In this document: positions 51,746 through 59,958 of the stretch, piece after piece
Layout of the letters: each line of letters starts with the position of its first letter
How positions within the stretch are numbered: position 1 is the stretch's first letter
Origin: an uncultured Owenweeksia sp.
GTDB taxonomy: Bacteria > Bacteroidota > Bacteroidia > Flavobacteriales > Schleiferiaceae
Direction of reading: 5' to 3'
Length of the DNA: 64,000 nucleotides
Assembly (NCBI GenBank): GCA_937146805.1
Contig: CAKZRR010000017.1
Location: 186,001-250,000, forward strand
Made by a program: the position numbers and the translations under genes
The notes under the pieces: model-generated
Databases searched by the model: none
Told to the model about the DNA's origin: nothing
The model's input: only the letters and a program-made list of their open reading frames with translations

Positions 51746-52741
51746 TTAGGCATTTAAGATGTCCATAATCTTGCCTTCAATTTCGTCAGCTAATTCGGGG
51801 TTATCCAGTAATAACTGACGTACAGCATCTCTTCCTTGACCTAGTTTAGTATCTCCATAACTAAACCACGAGCCTGATTTTTTAACAATTTCGTGTTCTA
51901 CTCCTATGTCAATAATCTCACCTACTTTGCTAATGCCTTGGCCGTATAAAATATCAAACTCCGTCATTCTAAAAGGTGGTGCCACTTTATTCTTTACCAC
52001 TTTTACTCTGGTTCGGTTTCCTACTACGCCTTCGGTATCTTTAATTTGAGAAGACCTACGAATATCTAAACGAACAGACGAATAAAATTTAAGGGCATTA
52101 CCACCAGTAGTGGTTTCGGGGTTACCAAACATAACGCCAATTTTTTCGCGCAGCTGATTAATAAAAATACAGCAACAATTGGTTTTACTAATGGTAGAGG
52201 TAAGCTTACGCAAAGCCTGAGACATTAAACGCGCTTGAAGGCCCATTTTGCTATCCCCCATTTCGCCTTCAATTTCGGCTTTGGGTGTAAGTGCTGCTAC
52301 CGAGTCAATTACAATTAAATCTATAGCGCCTGAGCGAATAAGGTTATCTGTAATTTCGAGTGCTTGTTCTCCGTTATCAGGTTGCGAAATGATAAGCTCT
52401 TCGGTATTTATTCCTAAGTTTTCGGCATAATGTCTGTCAAAAGCATGTTCCGCATCAATAAAGGCTGCAATACCTCCTTGTTTCTGTACTTCCGCAATAG
52501 CGTGTAATGTTAAAGTGGTTTTACCTGATGATTCTGGGCCATATATTTCAACCACTCTACCTTTAGGGTAACCGCCAATGCCCAAGGCAATATTTAAACC
52601 TAATGAGCCAGTAGGAATGGATTCAAGTTCAATAACAGGACTGTCGCCCATGCGCATTACCGCACCTTTGCCATAGGTTTTGTCCAACTTATCCATGGTA
52701 AGTTTTAGTGCTTTTAGCTTGGCACTTTGATCATCACTCAT
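51746..52741 (-). CDS. recA: Recombinase A
   Basis: RecA forms filaments on single-stranded DNA for strand exchange and triggers the SOS response. The 331-residue product is typical but lacks the longer acidic tail of E. coli RecA. Walker A is GPESSGKTT at 68-76. The family signature [14 protein letters not shown] and the L2-adjacent [20 protein letters not shown] are present, cited here as [16 protein letters not shown]. The gene is divergent from comM across 131 bp. No LexA box of the kind I would recognise was seen upstream; a -7 element lies at 52777-52785. Confidence 0.97.
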   Translation of the reverse strand: MSDDQSAKLKALKLTMDKLDKTYGKGAVMRMGDSPVIELESIPTGSLGLNIALGIGGYPKGRVVEIYGPESSGKTTLTLHAIAEVQKQGGIAAFIDAEHAFDRHYAENLGINTEELIISQPDNGEQALEITDNLIRSGAIDLIVIDSVAALTPKAEIEGEMGDSKMGLQARLMSQALRKLTSTISKTNCCCIFINQLREKIGVMFGNPETTTGGNALKFYSSVRLDIRRSSQIKDTEGVVGNRTRVKVVKNKVAPPFRMTEFDILYGQGISKVGEIIDIGVEHEIVKKSGSWFSYGDTKLGQGRDAVRQLLLDNPELADEIEGKIMDILNA

Positions 52742-52776
52742 ATTTTAATTTTTTGATTTCTTTTTAAAAAGGAAGC

Positions 52777-52785
52777 ACAAATATA
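52777..52785 (-). promoter_or_regulatory. Candidate -7 element for recA
   Basis: On the minus strand TATATTTGT is a full match to TAnnTTTGY about 36 bp before the recA start. No clear -33 TTG is present at the usual distance, as may be expected for a regulated promoter. Confidence 0.5.
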
Positions 52786-52872
52786 GCCAATAGCACAGGG
52801 CATTTTGAGGCTGTTGAAAACTAAAAAACTTTGTTTTGAAATTAGTAATTTACCCCACGTAAAACCAAACCT

Positions 52873-54411
52873 ATGCTTGTAAAAACTTTTGGCAGTGCCG
52901 TATTTGGAGTAGATGCTACCACCATTACCATAGAAGTAAATATGGATACGGGAATTAACTTTTTTTTGGTGGGATTGCCCGATAGTGCTGTTAAAGAAAG
53001 CCAGCATAGAATTACCGCTGCCTTAAAAAACAATGGTTTGGGTTGGCCTGGAAAAAAAATTACCATTAACATGGCGCCAGCCGATATTAGGAAGGAAGGC
53101 TCCGCGTATGACTTGCCTATTGCTTTGGGCATATTATCGGCTTCAGGTCAAAAATTAATGCCGCAAATTGGCGAGTACGTAATTATGGGTGAGCTTTCGC
53201 TGGATGGAAGTTTACAACCCATAAAAGGAGCATTACCTATCGCTATTCAGGCACGTAAGGAAGGTTTTAAGGGTTTTATCTTGCCAAAGCAAAATGCACG
53301 CGAAGCGGCTATAGTAAACGATTTGGAAGTATACGGTGTAGAGGAATTAACCGAGGTGGTTGATTTTTTAACGGGCGAACTTAGTTTAGCGCCTACCGTT
53401 GTAAATACCCGGGAAGAGTTTAATCAGCACCTAGAAAATCCCGCTTTTGATTTTAGTGAAGTAAAAGGACAAGAGAATATTAAGCGAGCCTTAGAAATTG
53501 CAGCAGCCGGAGGGCATAATGTTATTTTAATTGGTCCGCCTGGAGCAGGAAAAACTATGCTGGCCAAACGTATGCCTACCGTTTTACCACCCATGACTTT
53601 GAATGAATCGTTAGAAACTACCAAAATTCATTCGGTGGCGGGGCGTTTATCAACCAATGCAAGTTTGGTAGCCGAAAGACCTTTTAGGTCGCCACACCAC
53701 TCGATATCTGATGTCGCGCTAGTTGGTGGCGGTGGAGTACCACAGCCCGGAGAAATTTCGTTGGCACATAATGGTATTTTGTTTTTGGATGAGTTACCCG
53801 AGTTTAAACGCACGGTATTGGAGGTAATGCGCCAACCCATGGAGGATAGGAAAGTAAATATTAGCCGTGCCCGGTTTTCGGTAGATTATCCCGCGTCCTT
53901 TATGCTGGTGGCCTCTATGAATCCATGTCCCTGTGGATATTTTAACCACCCCAGTAAAGATTGTGTTTGTTCGCCTGGCATTGTACAAAAGTATTTAAAC
54001 AAAATATCGGGCCCCTTATTAGATCGGATTGACTTGCATGTGGAAGTGACTCCTGTGGGTTTTGATGAAATGGCGAGCGAAAGAAAAGAGGAGCGAAGTG
54101 CGGACATTAGAGCGCGAGTAGTGGCCGCGCGTGAAGTGCAAACGCTTCGTTTTAAGGAAGTAGAAGGCGTGTATTGTAATGCTCAAATGGAAACGAGGCA
54201 ATTGCGAGAGGTATGTAAAATTAGCAAGGAAGGGCAAGATTTACTTCGTCATGCTATTGATAAGTTAAACCTTTCAGCCAGAGCTTACGATCGTATTTTA
54301 AAAGTAGCGCGCACCATTGCCGATTTAGAAAATAGCCCCAATATCGAAACCAACCATTTAGCCGAAGGTATTCAATACCGCAGTTTGGACAGGGAAGGTT
54401 GGATGGGGTAA
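52873..54411 (+). CDS. comM: YifB/ComM family AAA+ ATPase (Mg-chelatase-like)
   Basis: ComM is a hexameric helicase that promotes branch migration during integration of transforming DNA. The 512-residue length is typical. The N-terminal Lon-like domain (about 1-165) contains [15 protein letters not shown]. The AAA+ module has Walker A GPPGAGKT at 221-228 and Walker [11 protein letters not shown], and the Mg-chelatase-like C-terminal region has the Cys-rich [16 protein letters not shown]. The last part contains [20 protein letters not shown]. The gene is divergent from recA and terminated by a bidirectional hairpin. Other competence genes are not in view. Confidence 0.93.
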   Translation: MLVKTFGSAVFGVDATTITIEVNMDTGINFFLVGLPDSAVKESQHRITAALKNNGLGWPGKKITINMAPADIRKEGSAYDLPIALGILSASGQKLMPQIGEYVIMGELSLDGSLQPIKGALPIAIQARKEGFKGFILPKQNAREAAIVNDLEVYGVEELTEVVDFLTGELSLAPTVVNTREEFNQHLENPAFDFSEVKGQENIKRALEIAAAGGHNVILIGPPGAGKTMLAKRMPTVLPPMTLNESLETTKIHSVAGRLSTNASLVAERPFRSPHHSISDVALVGGGGVPQPGEISLAHNGILFLDELPEFKRTVLEVMRQPMEDRKVNISRARFSVDYPASFMLVASMNPCPCGYFNHPSKDCVCSPGIVQKYLNKISGPLLDRIDLHVEVTPVGFDEMASERKEERSADIRARVVAAREVQTLRFKEVEGVYCNAQMETRQLREVCKISKEGQDLLRHAIDKLNLSARAYDRILKVARTIADLENSPNIETNHLAEGIQYRSLDREGWMG

Positions 54412-54446
54412 ACAAAAAAGGCCTGCATTTGCAAGCCTTTTTGTTA
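54411..54446. terminator. Bidirectional terminator between comM and the exported protein
   Basis: An inverted repeat, AACAAAAAAGGCCTGC and GCAAGCCTTTTTGTT with one bulge and one mismatch, starts at the comM stop. Poly-A and poly-T flanks allow function for the convergent gene at 54469 as well. Confidence 0.75.
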
Positions 54447-54468
54447 GGTAAATATTTAGGCAGGCAGT

Positions 54469-55134
54469 TTAAAACAACTTTCTGCTATTTTTTGGGTCGG
54501 GTGGGTTTTTAGTCCATTCCAATGGGCCTTCACATAAAACTTCAATAAGCATAGTGTTATCCGTGGCAAGGGAAGACATTAAGGCCGTTTTCCATTCTTT
54601 AAAGTTTTCTTCGCTGTAATCGCTGCATTTGTAATTACATACAATTATTTCGTTATCGTTAATCAGTATTAAAGTAGGTGAGGCGTATGGGTAGGTACGC
54701 ATAGTACGCCCTGGCCTAATAGGTTGGCCTTGTAAAAACTCGCCCATCCAGTCCTTTAAGGCATATTGTCTGTCTTCGGCATACTCAAAGTAAAAAACGG
54801 AGAAGAAAAATTTACCATATACATTGTGTCCTACATTGTTTGGCTTTTTCTCTAAGGTTCTAAGCATAAACACCTCCTTGTAGTCGGTTTCGGTTTCGTT
54901 GATTACACCTAAGTTTCGCTCTGCTATATTTAGAAATTTCAACTCGTAATCTTCTGCTTGGCTGCTTTTAAAGGCTTCAATTTTTGTTTTAAAAGCTTTA
55001 AGCTGTTCGCTGTCGTCATCTTCATCTTGCGCCTGCATAGTAAAGCTGCAACTAAGGGCTACAATTAGCGCCATAAGGCCTTTAGTAAAAGCGGAAAAAT
55101 GCAATGTAAATGTGGGTTCTAACTTTTTCTTCAT
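54469..55134 (-). CDS. Exported protein of unknown function
   Basis: The 221-residue product begins with a long basic N terminus, then a hydrophobic signal segment (about residues 19-35, ending MQAQ). The mature protein opens with an acidic stretch DEDDDSEQLKAF. I cannot name a family. It ends DPKNSRKLF without a sorting domain, so it is probably periplasmic or outer-membrane associated. Two conserved-looking Cys are in IIVCNYKCSDYSEENF. The gene is convergent with comM and divergent from the DUF2490 protein gene, with a candidate small RNA in the intervening space. Confidence 0.65.
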   Translation of the reverse strand: MKKKLEPTFTLHFSAFTKGLMALIVALSCSFTMQAQDEDDDSEQLKAFKTKIEAFKSSQAEDYELKFLNIAERNLGVINETETDYKEVFMLRTLEKKPNNVGHNVYGKFFFSVFYFEYAEDRQYALKDWMGEFLQGQPIRPGRTMRTYPYASPTLILINDNEIIVCNYKCSDYSEENFKEWKTALMSSLATDNTMLIEVLCEGPLEWTKNPPDPKNSRKLF

Positions 55135-55173
55135 GATTTTATTTTAATACGTTGGTAATAAAGGTTTATAATA

Positions 55174-55206
55174 TTTGCTTAGTAAGCATTAAATAACTTA
55201 TATTTG
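55174..55206 (+). promoter_or_regulatory. Promoter of the candidate small RNA
   Basis: TTTG at 55174-55177 and TATATTTG at 55199-55206 are 21 bp apart, a spacing seen in both tRNA promoters of this window (21 and 22 bp). The last base after the element is G instead of the favoured pyrimidine. Confidence 0.55.
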
Positions 55207-55210
55207 GCAC

Positions 55211-55283
55211 AGAGTAGAGTTTTCAAATGTTTCATGACTTGACCTTTTAGGTTTATCAAGCCCCGCGATTAGCGGGGCTTTTT
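55211..55283 (+). ncRNA. Candidate small RNA of about 75 nt
   Basis: A promoter at 55174-55206 and a strong intrinsic terminator at 55258-55283 bound a short transcript with no open frame of note. The position lies between divergent protein genes, so a plus-strand terminator here has no upstream protein gene to serve. It could instead be the attenuated leader of the DUF2490 gene, whose ATG is 34 bp beyond the terminator. No known RNA family is recognised. Confidence 0.35.
55258..55283 (+). terminator. Rho-independent terminator of the candidate small RNA
   Basis: AAGCCCCGC and GCGGGGCTT form a 9-bp G+C-rich stem with loop GATTA, followed by TTT. It is one of the strongest terminators in the window. 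Confidence 0.85.
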
Positions 55284-55316
55284 AGTTATGGGTACTTCCT
55301 CATTTTTTTTGGTACA

Positions 55317-56081
55317 ATGCATAAATTAACGGTAACGTTGGCTTTGTTGGTATTGGGTTTAAGCAAAATGTGCGCCCAAATTGTAAATATTGAATCATTA
55401 CGAAACGATAACGACACCAGTGCTTTTAAAGGTATCGAGAATTTCAATGCCAATTATAAGCAAAATACTAGAGAGTTATTCACTCTAAACAATCAATTAG
55501 CCATTCAAATAAAAAAAGCTAAAAATAGCTGGTTGTTGCTAAACAATGTGGATGTTGAACTGGCACAGGGGCAGTCGCTGGAACAAAACCTGCTTTTTCA
55601 TGCACGGTACAACCGTAGGTTAAGCCAAAAGTTTGATGCCGAGGTGTACAGCCAATATCAAAAAAATGTGCCTTTAAAAATATCTGATAGGGTATTGTTG
55701 GGTGCTGGAGTTCGCTGGGCTATTCAAAAAAAGGAAAAGGCTAAAGTTACGTATGGGCTAAGCACTTTGTATGAGTATGAGCGCGAAATGATTAACCCTA
55801 TTATTCATAATGCTGTGCGGCTAAGTAACTATTTGTCCTTAACGCTGCAATCTAAAAAAACGAGTTGGTCATCGGTGGTGTACTACCAACCGCGTATAGA
55901 TTGGTGGGAGGATTACCGCGTTTCGCTGCAAACTAAATTAGAGCTAAAGTTTAATGCGGATTGGTCGTTTACTTCTAATTTGTCATTTAACATTGATTCC
56001 AAGCCTGTAGTTGATGCCAGTATTCCCAATCAAACTATTAAGTGGCTCAACGGCCTTACCTACCGTTTTAAAAAAGAATAA
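55317..56081 (+). CDS. DUF2490-type outer-membrane barrel protein
   Basis: The 254-residue product has a signal peptide (about 1-20) and a chain of alternating beta-strands (for example LLFHARYNRRLSQKFDAEVYSQYQ, cited as FDAEVYSQYQKNVPLK), ending LTYRFKKE. Key family-type segments are RVLLGAGVRWAIQKK and YEYEREMINPIIHNAVRLS. This matches DUF2490-type small outer-membrane proteins of unknown function. The start is ATG 55317, right behind the small-RNA terminator. Its 3' end overlaps the convergent Cys-rich protein gene by 14 bp. Confidence 0.75.
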   Translation: MHKLTVTLALLVLGLSKMCAQIVNIESLRNDNDTSAFKGIENFNANYKQNTRELFTLNNQLAIQIKKAKNSWLLLNNVDVELAQGQSLEQNLLFHARYNRRLSQKFDAEVYSQYQKNVPLKISDRVLLGAGVRWAIQKKEKAKVTYGLSTLYEYEREMINPIIHNAVRLSNYLSLTLQSKKTSWSSVVYYQPRIDWWEDYRVSLQTKLELKFNADWSFTSNLSFNIDSKPVVDASIPNQTIKWLNGLTYRFKKE

Positions 56082-56613
56082 CTTCTCCGCTGTTAAGTAA
56101 CTTTTTCAATTCTGGAGGCCCACCTACGTGCTCATCTGTAAATCTTTCTAATTCCTCTTTGGTTGATTTTGATAGACTTTCTTGAATTTCACTTAATATA
56201 GAATCGCCTAAAATATAAAGTTGCTGTTGGCTAATTTCATCTCCGCTACAGCGGGCATACACTTGATAGGATTTACAGTGATCTACCGATTTGCCACTGA
56301 GCAAGCAATAATGTAATGGTTGCTGTCGTGCTTTTTCAAGTAATTCGGGTTGTTGTTGCATGGCCATTTCTTTTTCTTTGAAAAGATCTTCAATACGCAG
56401 CAACGATTCGGTAGAAAGCTGCCCGCGCATGGTGTAAATACAGGGAAGGCAAATAGCCACCTCAAAAAGGAGTTCTTCACCCAGGTCGTTGTCAAAACGT
56501 TTGTAGGCCTTTTCAATGAGGTATTCGGTTTCGTGTAAACTGTTTTCACAAATGTTACAATGTGAAAAAGGCTTTTCGGTAAGAGAGTTGTGTAATTTAG
56601 AAGGAATGTACAA
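56068..56613 (-). CDS. Cys-rich protein with CxxC pairs, unknown function
   Basis: The 181-residue product is cytoplasmic by sequence (no signal peptide). Two CxxC motifs, CNICENSLHETE near residues 19-30 and AICLPCIYTMRG near 53-64, could bind one zinc ion. A further pair of Cys (YCLLSGKSVDHCKSY) follows near 102-113. The rest is helical and acidic. I recognise no named family. It overlaps the DUF2490 gene by 14 bp at its 3' end on the opposite strand. It probably has its own promoter, because the upstream tRNA gene is on the other strand. Confidence 0.68.
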   Translation of the reverse strand: MYIPSKLHNSLTEKPFSHCNICENSLHETEYLIEKAYKRFDNDLGEELLFEVAICLPCIYTMRGQLSTESLLRIEDLFKEKEMAMQQQPELLEKARQQPLHYCLLSGKSVDHCKSYQVYARCSGDEISQQQLYILGDSILSEIQESLSKSTKEELERFTDEHVGGPPELKKLLNSGEVILF

Positions 56614-56736
56614 ACGAAATAGGAGTTTAGGCGCCTTTAAAAAGCAGTGTTTAAAGCGTTAAATATAGGGTGACGCCAGACAAGAATTTGCGTAAAAAAA
56701 ATATTTTCAAAAAAAGTATTCAAAATCACAAAATGA

Positions 56737-56769
56737 TTGTGGCTGGAATGAAAAATGGTATATATTTGC
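56737..56769 (+). promoter_or_regulatory. Promoter of tRNA-Val
   Basis: TTG at 56737-56739 and TATATTTGC at 56761-56769 are 21 bp apart. The elements and spacing agree with the tRNA-Leu promoter at 18403-18436, and the tRNA starts 15 bp further on. Confidence 0.78.
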
Positions 56770-56783
56770 CGTCCCAAAAATAA

Positions 56784-56858
56784 GGGCGCTTAGCTCAGTT
56801 GGTTCAGAGCACCTCGTTTACACCGAGGGGGTCGGGGGTTCGAATCCCTCAGCGCCCA
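56784..56858 (+). tRNA. tRNA-Val (anticodon UAC)
   Basis: A 75-nt cloverleaf can be folded by eye. The acceptor pairs GGGCGCT with AGCGCCC, the anticodon stem is CCTCG/CGAGG with loop TTTACAC (anticodon TAC), and the T arm is GGGGG-TTCGAAT-CCCTC-like around GGTTCGAATCC. The discriminator is A and CCA is not encoded. A consensus promoter precedes it and a terminator follows. Confidence 0.97.
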
Positions 56859-56867
56859 CAAAATTAT

Positions 56868-56895
56868 AAGCCACGCAAATGCGTGGCTTTTTTTA
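56868..56895 (+). terminator. Rho-independent terminator of tRNA-Val
   Basis: A 9-bp stem AAGCCACGC/GCGTGGCTT with loop AAAT is followed by a T-run, 10 bp after the tRNA. Confidence 0.9.
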
Positions 56896-57036
56896 TACGC
56901 CAGTGTTTGCAAAATGTAAACTATCCATTAGGCTTTTGCAAAATCAACTGTTAAAAACCTATTGGTTGTTCCGCGCTTTCATAGTCTTCACTTAGTTATT
57001 TTTACAACTTTAGCTATAAATAGGTTGCAACAACAA

Positions 57037-57525
57037 ATGTTAAAAATAGTAGTGGCTTTGCTGCTTTGTTCGGGTATGGCTTTTGGCCAGCTGAAACAAG
57101 TTACCATAGAGTTTGTTAAAGATGGCGAGACTGTTAACGTATCGGATGAATCGTTTAACGTTTATGTGGTTACAATTGGGCAAGAGTTAAAAACAGTGTT
57201 TAAGCCTACTCTTAGCGGCAAAAATTTTTTGATGCCAGATTTATGCGGGGTGGCCAAAGGACATTTGTTAATAGCCTATGATGGCGAGGTGTATGATTTT
57301 GGGTATCACAACCTTAATTTTGATCAAAATATGCGATTAAAAATAGGTTTGGATAAAAGACCTTACGATAAAGAGTATTACCTAAAAGAGGCCGAACCCA
57401 AGGAGGTGCGTGCCATTGCCTACGTGGAGTTCTATCCGCTAGAAAACGGAAAAGGCAAGGTTACCACCAAAAGTATTAAAGATTTTAAGGCTTACCTTTT
57501 GGCCAGTAAAGATTTGATTGAATAG
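57037..57525 (+). CDS. Small exported protein of unknown function
   Basis: Starting at ATG 57037 the 162-residue product has a clear signal peptide (MLKIVVALLLCSGMAFGQ). The mature part looks like a single beta-rich domain (VTIEFVKDGETVNVSDESF, with GHLLIAYDGEVYDFGYHNL in the middle). No family is recognised. An upstream in-frame start at 56962 would place 25 residues before the signal and is unlikely. The stop is 3 bp from the convergent folC stop. It may be involved in the envelope, but there is no further evidence. Confidence 0.68.
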   Translation: MLKIVVALLLCSGMAFGQLKQVTIEFVKDGETVNVSDESFNVYVVTIGQELKTVFKPTLSGKNFLMPDLCGVAKGHLLIAYDGEVYDFGYHNLNFDQNMRLKIGLDKRPYDKEYYLKEAEPKEVRAIAYVEFYPLENGKGKVTTKSIKDFKAYLLASKDLIE

Positions 57526-57528
57526 GCT

Positions 57529-58755
57529 TTACGATAAGATCTCGGCTACCACAAAAGTACTCCCTCCAATAAAAATTAAATCATCAGCCTGGGTTTGGTT
57601 TTGCGCCATTTCAAAAGCTTGGAGTACCGAATCATAGGCTTTTCCCGAAAGCCCATACTGTACCCCCTCACGTTGTAATTCTACCGCATTTTTAGCTCTT
57701 TCTAGCGAAGGTGCACAAAAATAATAGATGGCACTTTTGGGCAACAAGCGTAAAATTTCTTTGGTGTTTTTATCGGCTACCATACCCCAAACAATATGTA
57801 ATTGACGGTAGCTGTATTTTTTTAACTGATCCACTACCTCGGTAATTCCGGCAAGGTTATGGGCGGTATCGGCAATGGTTAAGGGGCTTTCGCTTAAAGT
57901 TTCCCAGCGGCCACGTAACCCGGTAAGTTTGGCAGTTTGGCTCAAGGCCGAATGTAAATTGGCTTTTAAATCGGGAAATGATTTTTCGAGGAGATGAATG
58001 GCTCCTAAAGTTGTTTGCAAGTTTTTACGTTGGTAAGAACCCTTTAAGTCTGAGTTTACTTCTCCTAGTTTAGCGGCCAGTTTTTCGCCTGCTAAAAATA
58101 ATGAGGAGTTATTTTTAGCAGCCGTTTCTTTAAAAACATCAAATATTTCCTCTTGCAGTTCACCTATTAAAACGGGTGTGTTTTCTTTTATAATACCGGC
58201 TTTTTCCATAGCAATTTGTTCCAGAGTATTTCCTAAGAACTGGGTGTGATCCAAACTAATATTGGTAATGATACTAAGTTCAGGGCTAAGTACATTCGTG
58301 CTATCCAGTCTCCCACCTAGCCCTGTTTCTACAATAGCAATATCTATTTGTTGCTCTGCAAAATAATCAAAAGCCATTCCTACCGTCATTTCAAAAAAGG
58401 ATAATTCCATTTTAGAAAAATCAGATTTGTGCTTTTGTACAAAATCCAATACAGATTGTTCTGGAATAGGTAAACCGTTAATTTTTATGCGTTCTCTGAA
58501 ATCTACTAAATGAGGTGAGGTGTAAAGACCCGTTTTGTATCCAGCTTGCTGAAAAACAGCGGCCAACATGTGAGCGGTAGAGCCTTTGCCATTGGTGCCA
58601 GCAATATGAATGCTTTTAAACCCAAGGTGTGGGTTCTTAAGCAACATCATTAAATCCCAAGTGTTATTGAGGTTGGCTTTATAGGCTGCCGCACCCTGCC
58701 GCTGATACATGGGCAGTTGGGTAAACAACCATTGCAGGCAATCGCTATAATTCAC
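57529..58755 (-). CDS. folC: Folylpolyglutamate synthase/dihydrofolate synthase
   Basis: FolC joins glutamate to dihydropteroate and then to folates. The product from GTG 58755 has 409 residues, and its opening VNYSDCLQWLFTQLPMYQRQG matches Bacteroidota FolC starts, cited here as LPMYQRQGAAAYK. The ATP loop is AGTNGKGST. Further landmarks are SPHLVDFRERIKING and ETGLGGRLDSTN, and the later DTAHNLAG. The start at 58815 would overlap the TonB gene by 59 bp and lacks family support. FolC follows the exbB-exbD-tonB cluster directly, with only one base between the tonB stop and this GTG. It adds to the pabB-derived folate route in this window. Confidence 0.92.
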   Translation of the reverse strand: MNYSDCLQWLFTQLPMYQRQGAAAYKANLNNTWDLMMLLKNPHLGFKSIHIAGTNGKGSTAHMLAAVFQQAGYKTGLYTSPHLVDFRERIKINGLPIPEQSVLDFVQKHKSDFSKMELSFFEMTVGMAFDYFAEQQIDIAIVETGLGGRLDSTNVLSPELSIITNISLDHTQFLGNTLEQIAMEKAGIIKENTPVLIGELQEEIFDVFKETAAKNNSSLFLAGEKLAAKLGEVNSDLKGSYQRKNLQTTLGAIHLLEKSFPDLKANLHSALSQTAKLTGLRGRWETLSESPLTIADTAHNLAGITEVVDQLKKYSYRQLHIVWGMVADKNTKEILRLLPKSAIYYFCAPSLERAKNAVELQREGVQYGLSGKAYDSVLQAFEMAQNQTQADDLIFIGGSTFVVAEILS

Positions 58756-58756
58756 T

Positions 58757-59563
58757 TTAGTTTTTTTCGAAATAGTAGACAATATAACCAACCTGTAAGC
58801 TGGGTGCATCGGCATCTGCTTGCCAAGTAGTTTTTAGCGCGGCAGCTTTGGCTTTATTAAATAGGCACTTGCTGGCGGTAGTTGTTTTGGCACCATTTGG
58901 TATGCGGTCTCCCGGAAAGGCACTAGTAACCTTGCCATTGCGATCTACATAAATTTTAACCACTACACGGCCTTCATCGGTGCAATTGTATTCTGGCAAA
59001 GGTTTGGCCATAGCCATGCGTCCTCCCAATTGGTAGTTGCCACCGCCACCATTACCGCCTTGACCTCCGCCTACACGGTTGTGGCTTTTTTTATCGCCAT
59101 CGGCACGGCCTTGGTCACCAGCTCCTTTTTTATCGCCCTCACCTCCGGTTTTAGAGCTTTTTACATTTTGGAGCATTTTTTCTAGCTCACTACTGGGTTT
59201 GGGCTTTTCGGGTTCTTTTACCTCAGGCTCGTCTACTTTTTTAGTTTGACTCGTTTTTTGGCTTTCCACCGAAGGGGCTTCTACCGCATCTTGTGTTTGA
59301 ATAGGATTGTCATCCTGCGCTTGGGTTTCTTGTGTCTCGGTTTGCGGTTTAGCAGGGGTAGGAGTTTGCGTTGTGGGCGCGCCATCGTCTTGATGACCAA
59401 ATCCAGTTTCGGAGTTTCCGAAATTGATAACAATTCCATCTTCTGGTTTTGGTTCGGTGTATTTTAATCCAAACATTAAAAATAGCACTAGTAGTACTAT
59501 GTGAAACAGCACGGTACCAATAATACCCTTCCGTCTATTTTTATCACTCCACAGTTTTTTCAT
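58757..59563 (-). CDS. tonB: TonB-family energy transducer
   Basis: The 268-residue product (ATG 59563) transmits proton-motive force from the inner-membrane ExbBD complex to outer-membrane receptors. A cytoplasmic basic N terminus (KKLWSDKNRRKG) precedes one membrane helix at about 14-34. A long Pro/Thr/Gln-rich region with a Lys-rich middle crosses the periplasm, followed by a Gly-rich stretch. The TonB C-terminal domain (about 180-268) has GRVVVKIYVDRNGKVTSAFPG and ends IVYYFEKN. It ends one base before folC and starts 1 bp after exbD, so one operon is clear. A longer start at 59587 would overlap exbD. Confidence 0.85.
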   Translation of the reverse strand: MKKLWSDKNRRKGIIGTVLFHIVLLVLFLMFGLKYTEPKPEDGIVINFGNSETGFGHQDDGAPTTQTPTPAKPQTETQETQAQDDNPIQTQDAVEAPSVESQKTSQTKKVDEPEVKEPEKPKPSSELEKMLQNVKSSKTGGEGDKKGAGDQGRADGDKKSHNRVGGGQGGNGGGGNYQLGGRMAMAKPLPEYNCTDEGRVVVKIYVDRNGKVTSAFPGDRIPNGAKTTTASKCLFNKAKAAALKTTWQADADAPSLQVGYIVYYFEKN

Positions 59564-59564
59564 A

Positions 59565-59957
59565 TCACTTCGGGTTGGTTGCCGCAATCATTTTGAGCTT
59601 GTTGCGATAGGCAATATCCATTACCAAAACTACTTTTTCGTAAGGTACTGATTTATCCGCCCTAAGCATTACCACAGCCTCAGGGTCTCCTTTGGTTTCG
59701 CTTAATATTAAACTTTCCAATTGGTCTTCGCTTACAATTTGCTTGCCCACCGAAAATCGAACATCAGGTGAAATGTTTACGGTTACATCTTGTCTTTTTA
59801 CCGATTGCACCTTACTACTTGGTAGAATTAAATCCAAGGCGGAACTGGTAACGAGGGTAGAGGCCAGCATGAAAAATATAAGCAGCAGGAACACAATATC
59901 CGTCATGCTACTCATGCTAAACTCGGCACTTACCCTATTTCGTCTTTTTAACTCCAT
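59565..59957 (-). CDS. exbD: Biopolymer transport protein ExbD
   Basis: ExbD forms the proton-driven motor with ExbB that powers TonB. The 130-residue length fits. One membrane helix at about 15-35 contains the essential Asp in SSMTDIVFLLLIFFM. A periplasmic domain follows (VSEDQLESLILSETKGDPEAVVMLRADKS, cited as GDPEAVVMLRADKSVPYE). It starts 1 bp after exbB and overlaps nothing but the short tonB extension. One or more TonB-dependent receptors, such as the one cut at position 1, would be clients. Confidence 0.92.
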   Translation of the reverse strand: MELKRRNRVSAEFSMSSMTDIVFLLLIFFMLASTLVTSSALDLILPSSKVQSVKRQDVTVNISPDVRFSVGKQIVSEDQLESLILSETKGDPEAVVMLRADKSVPYEKVVLVMDIAYRNKLKMIAATNPK

Positions 59958-59958
59958 A

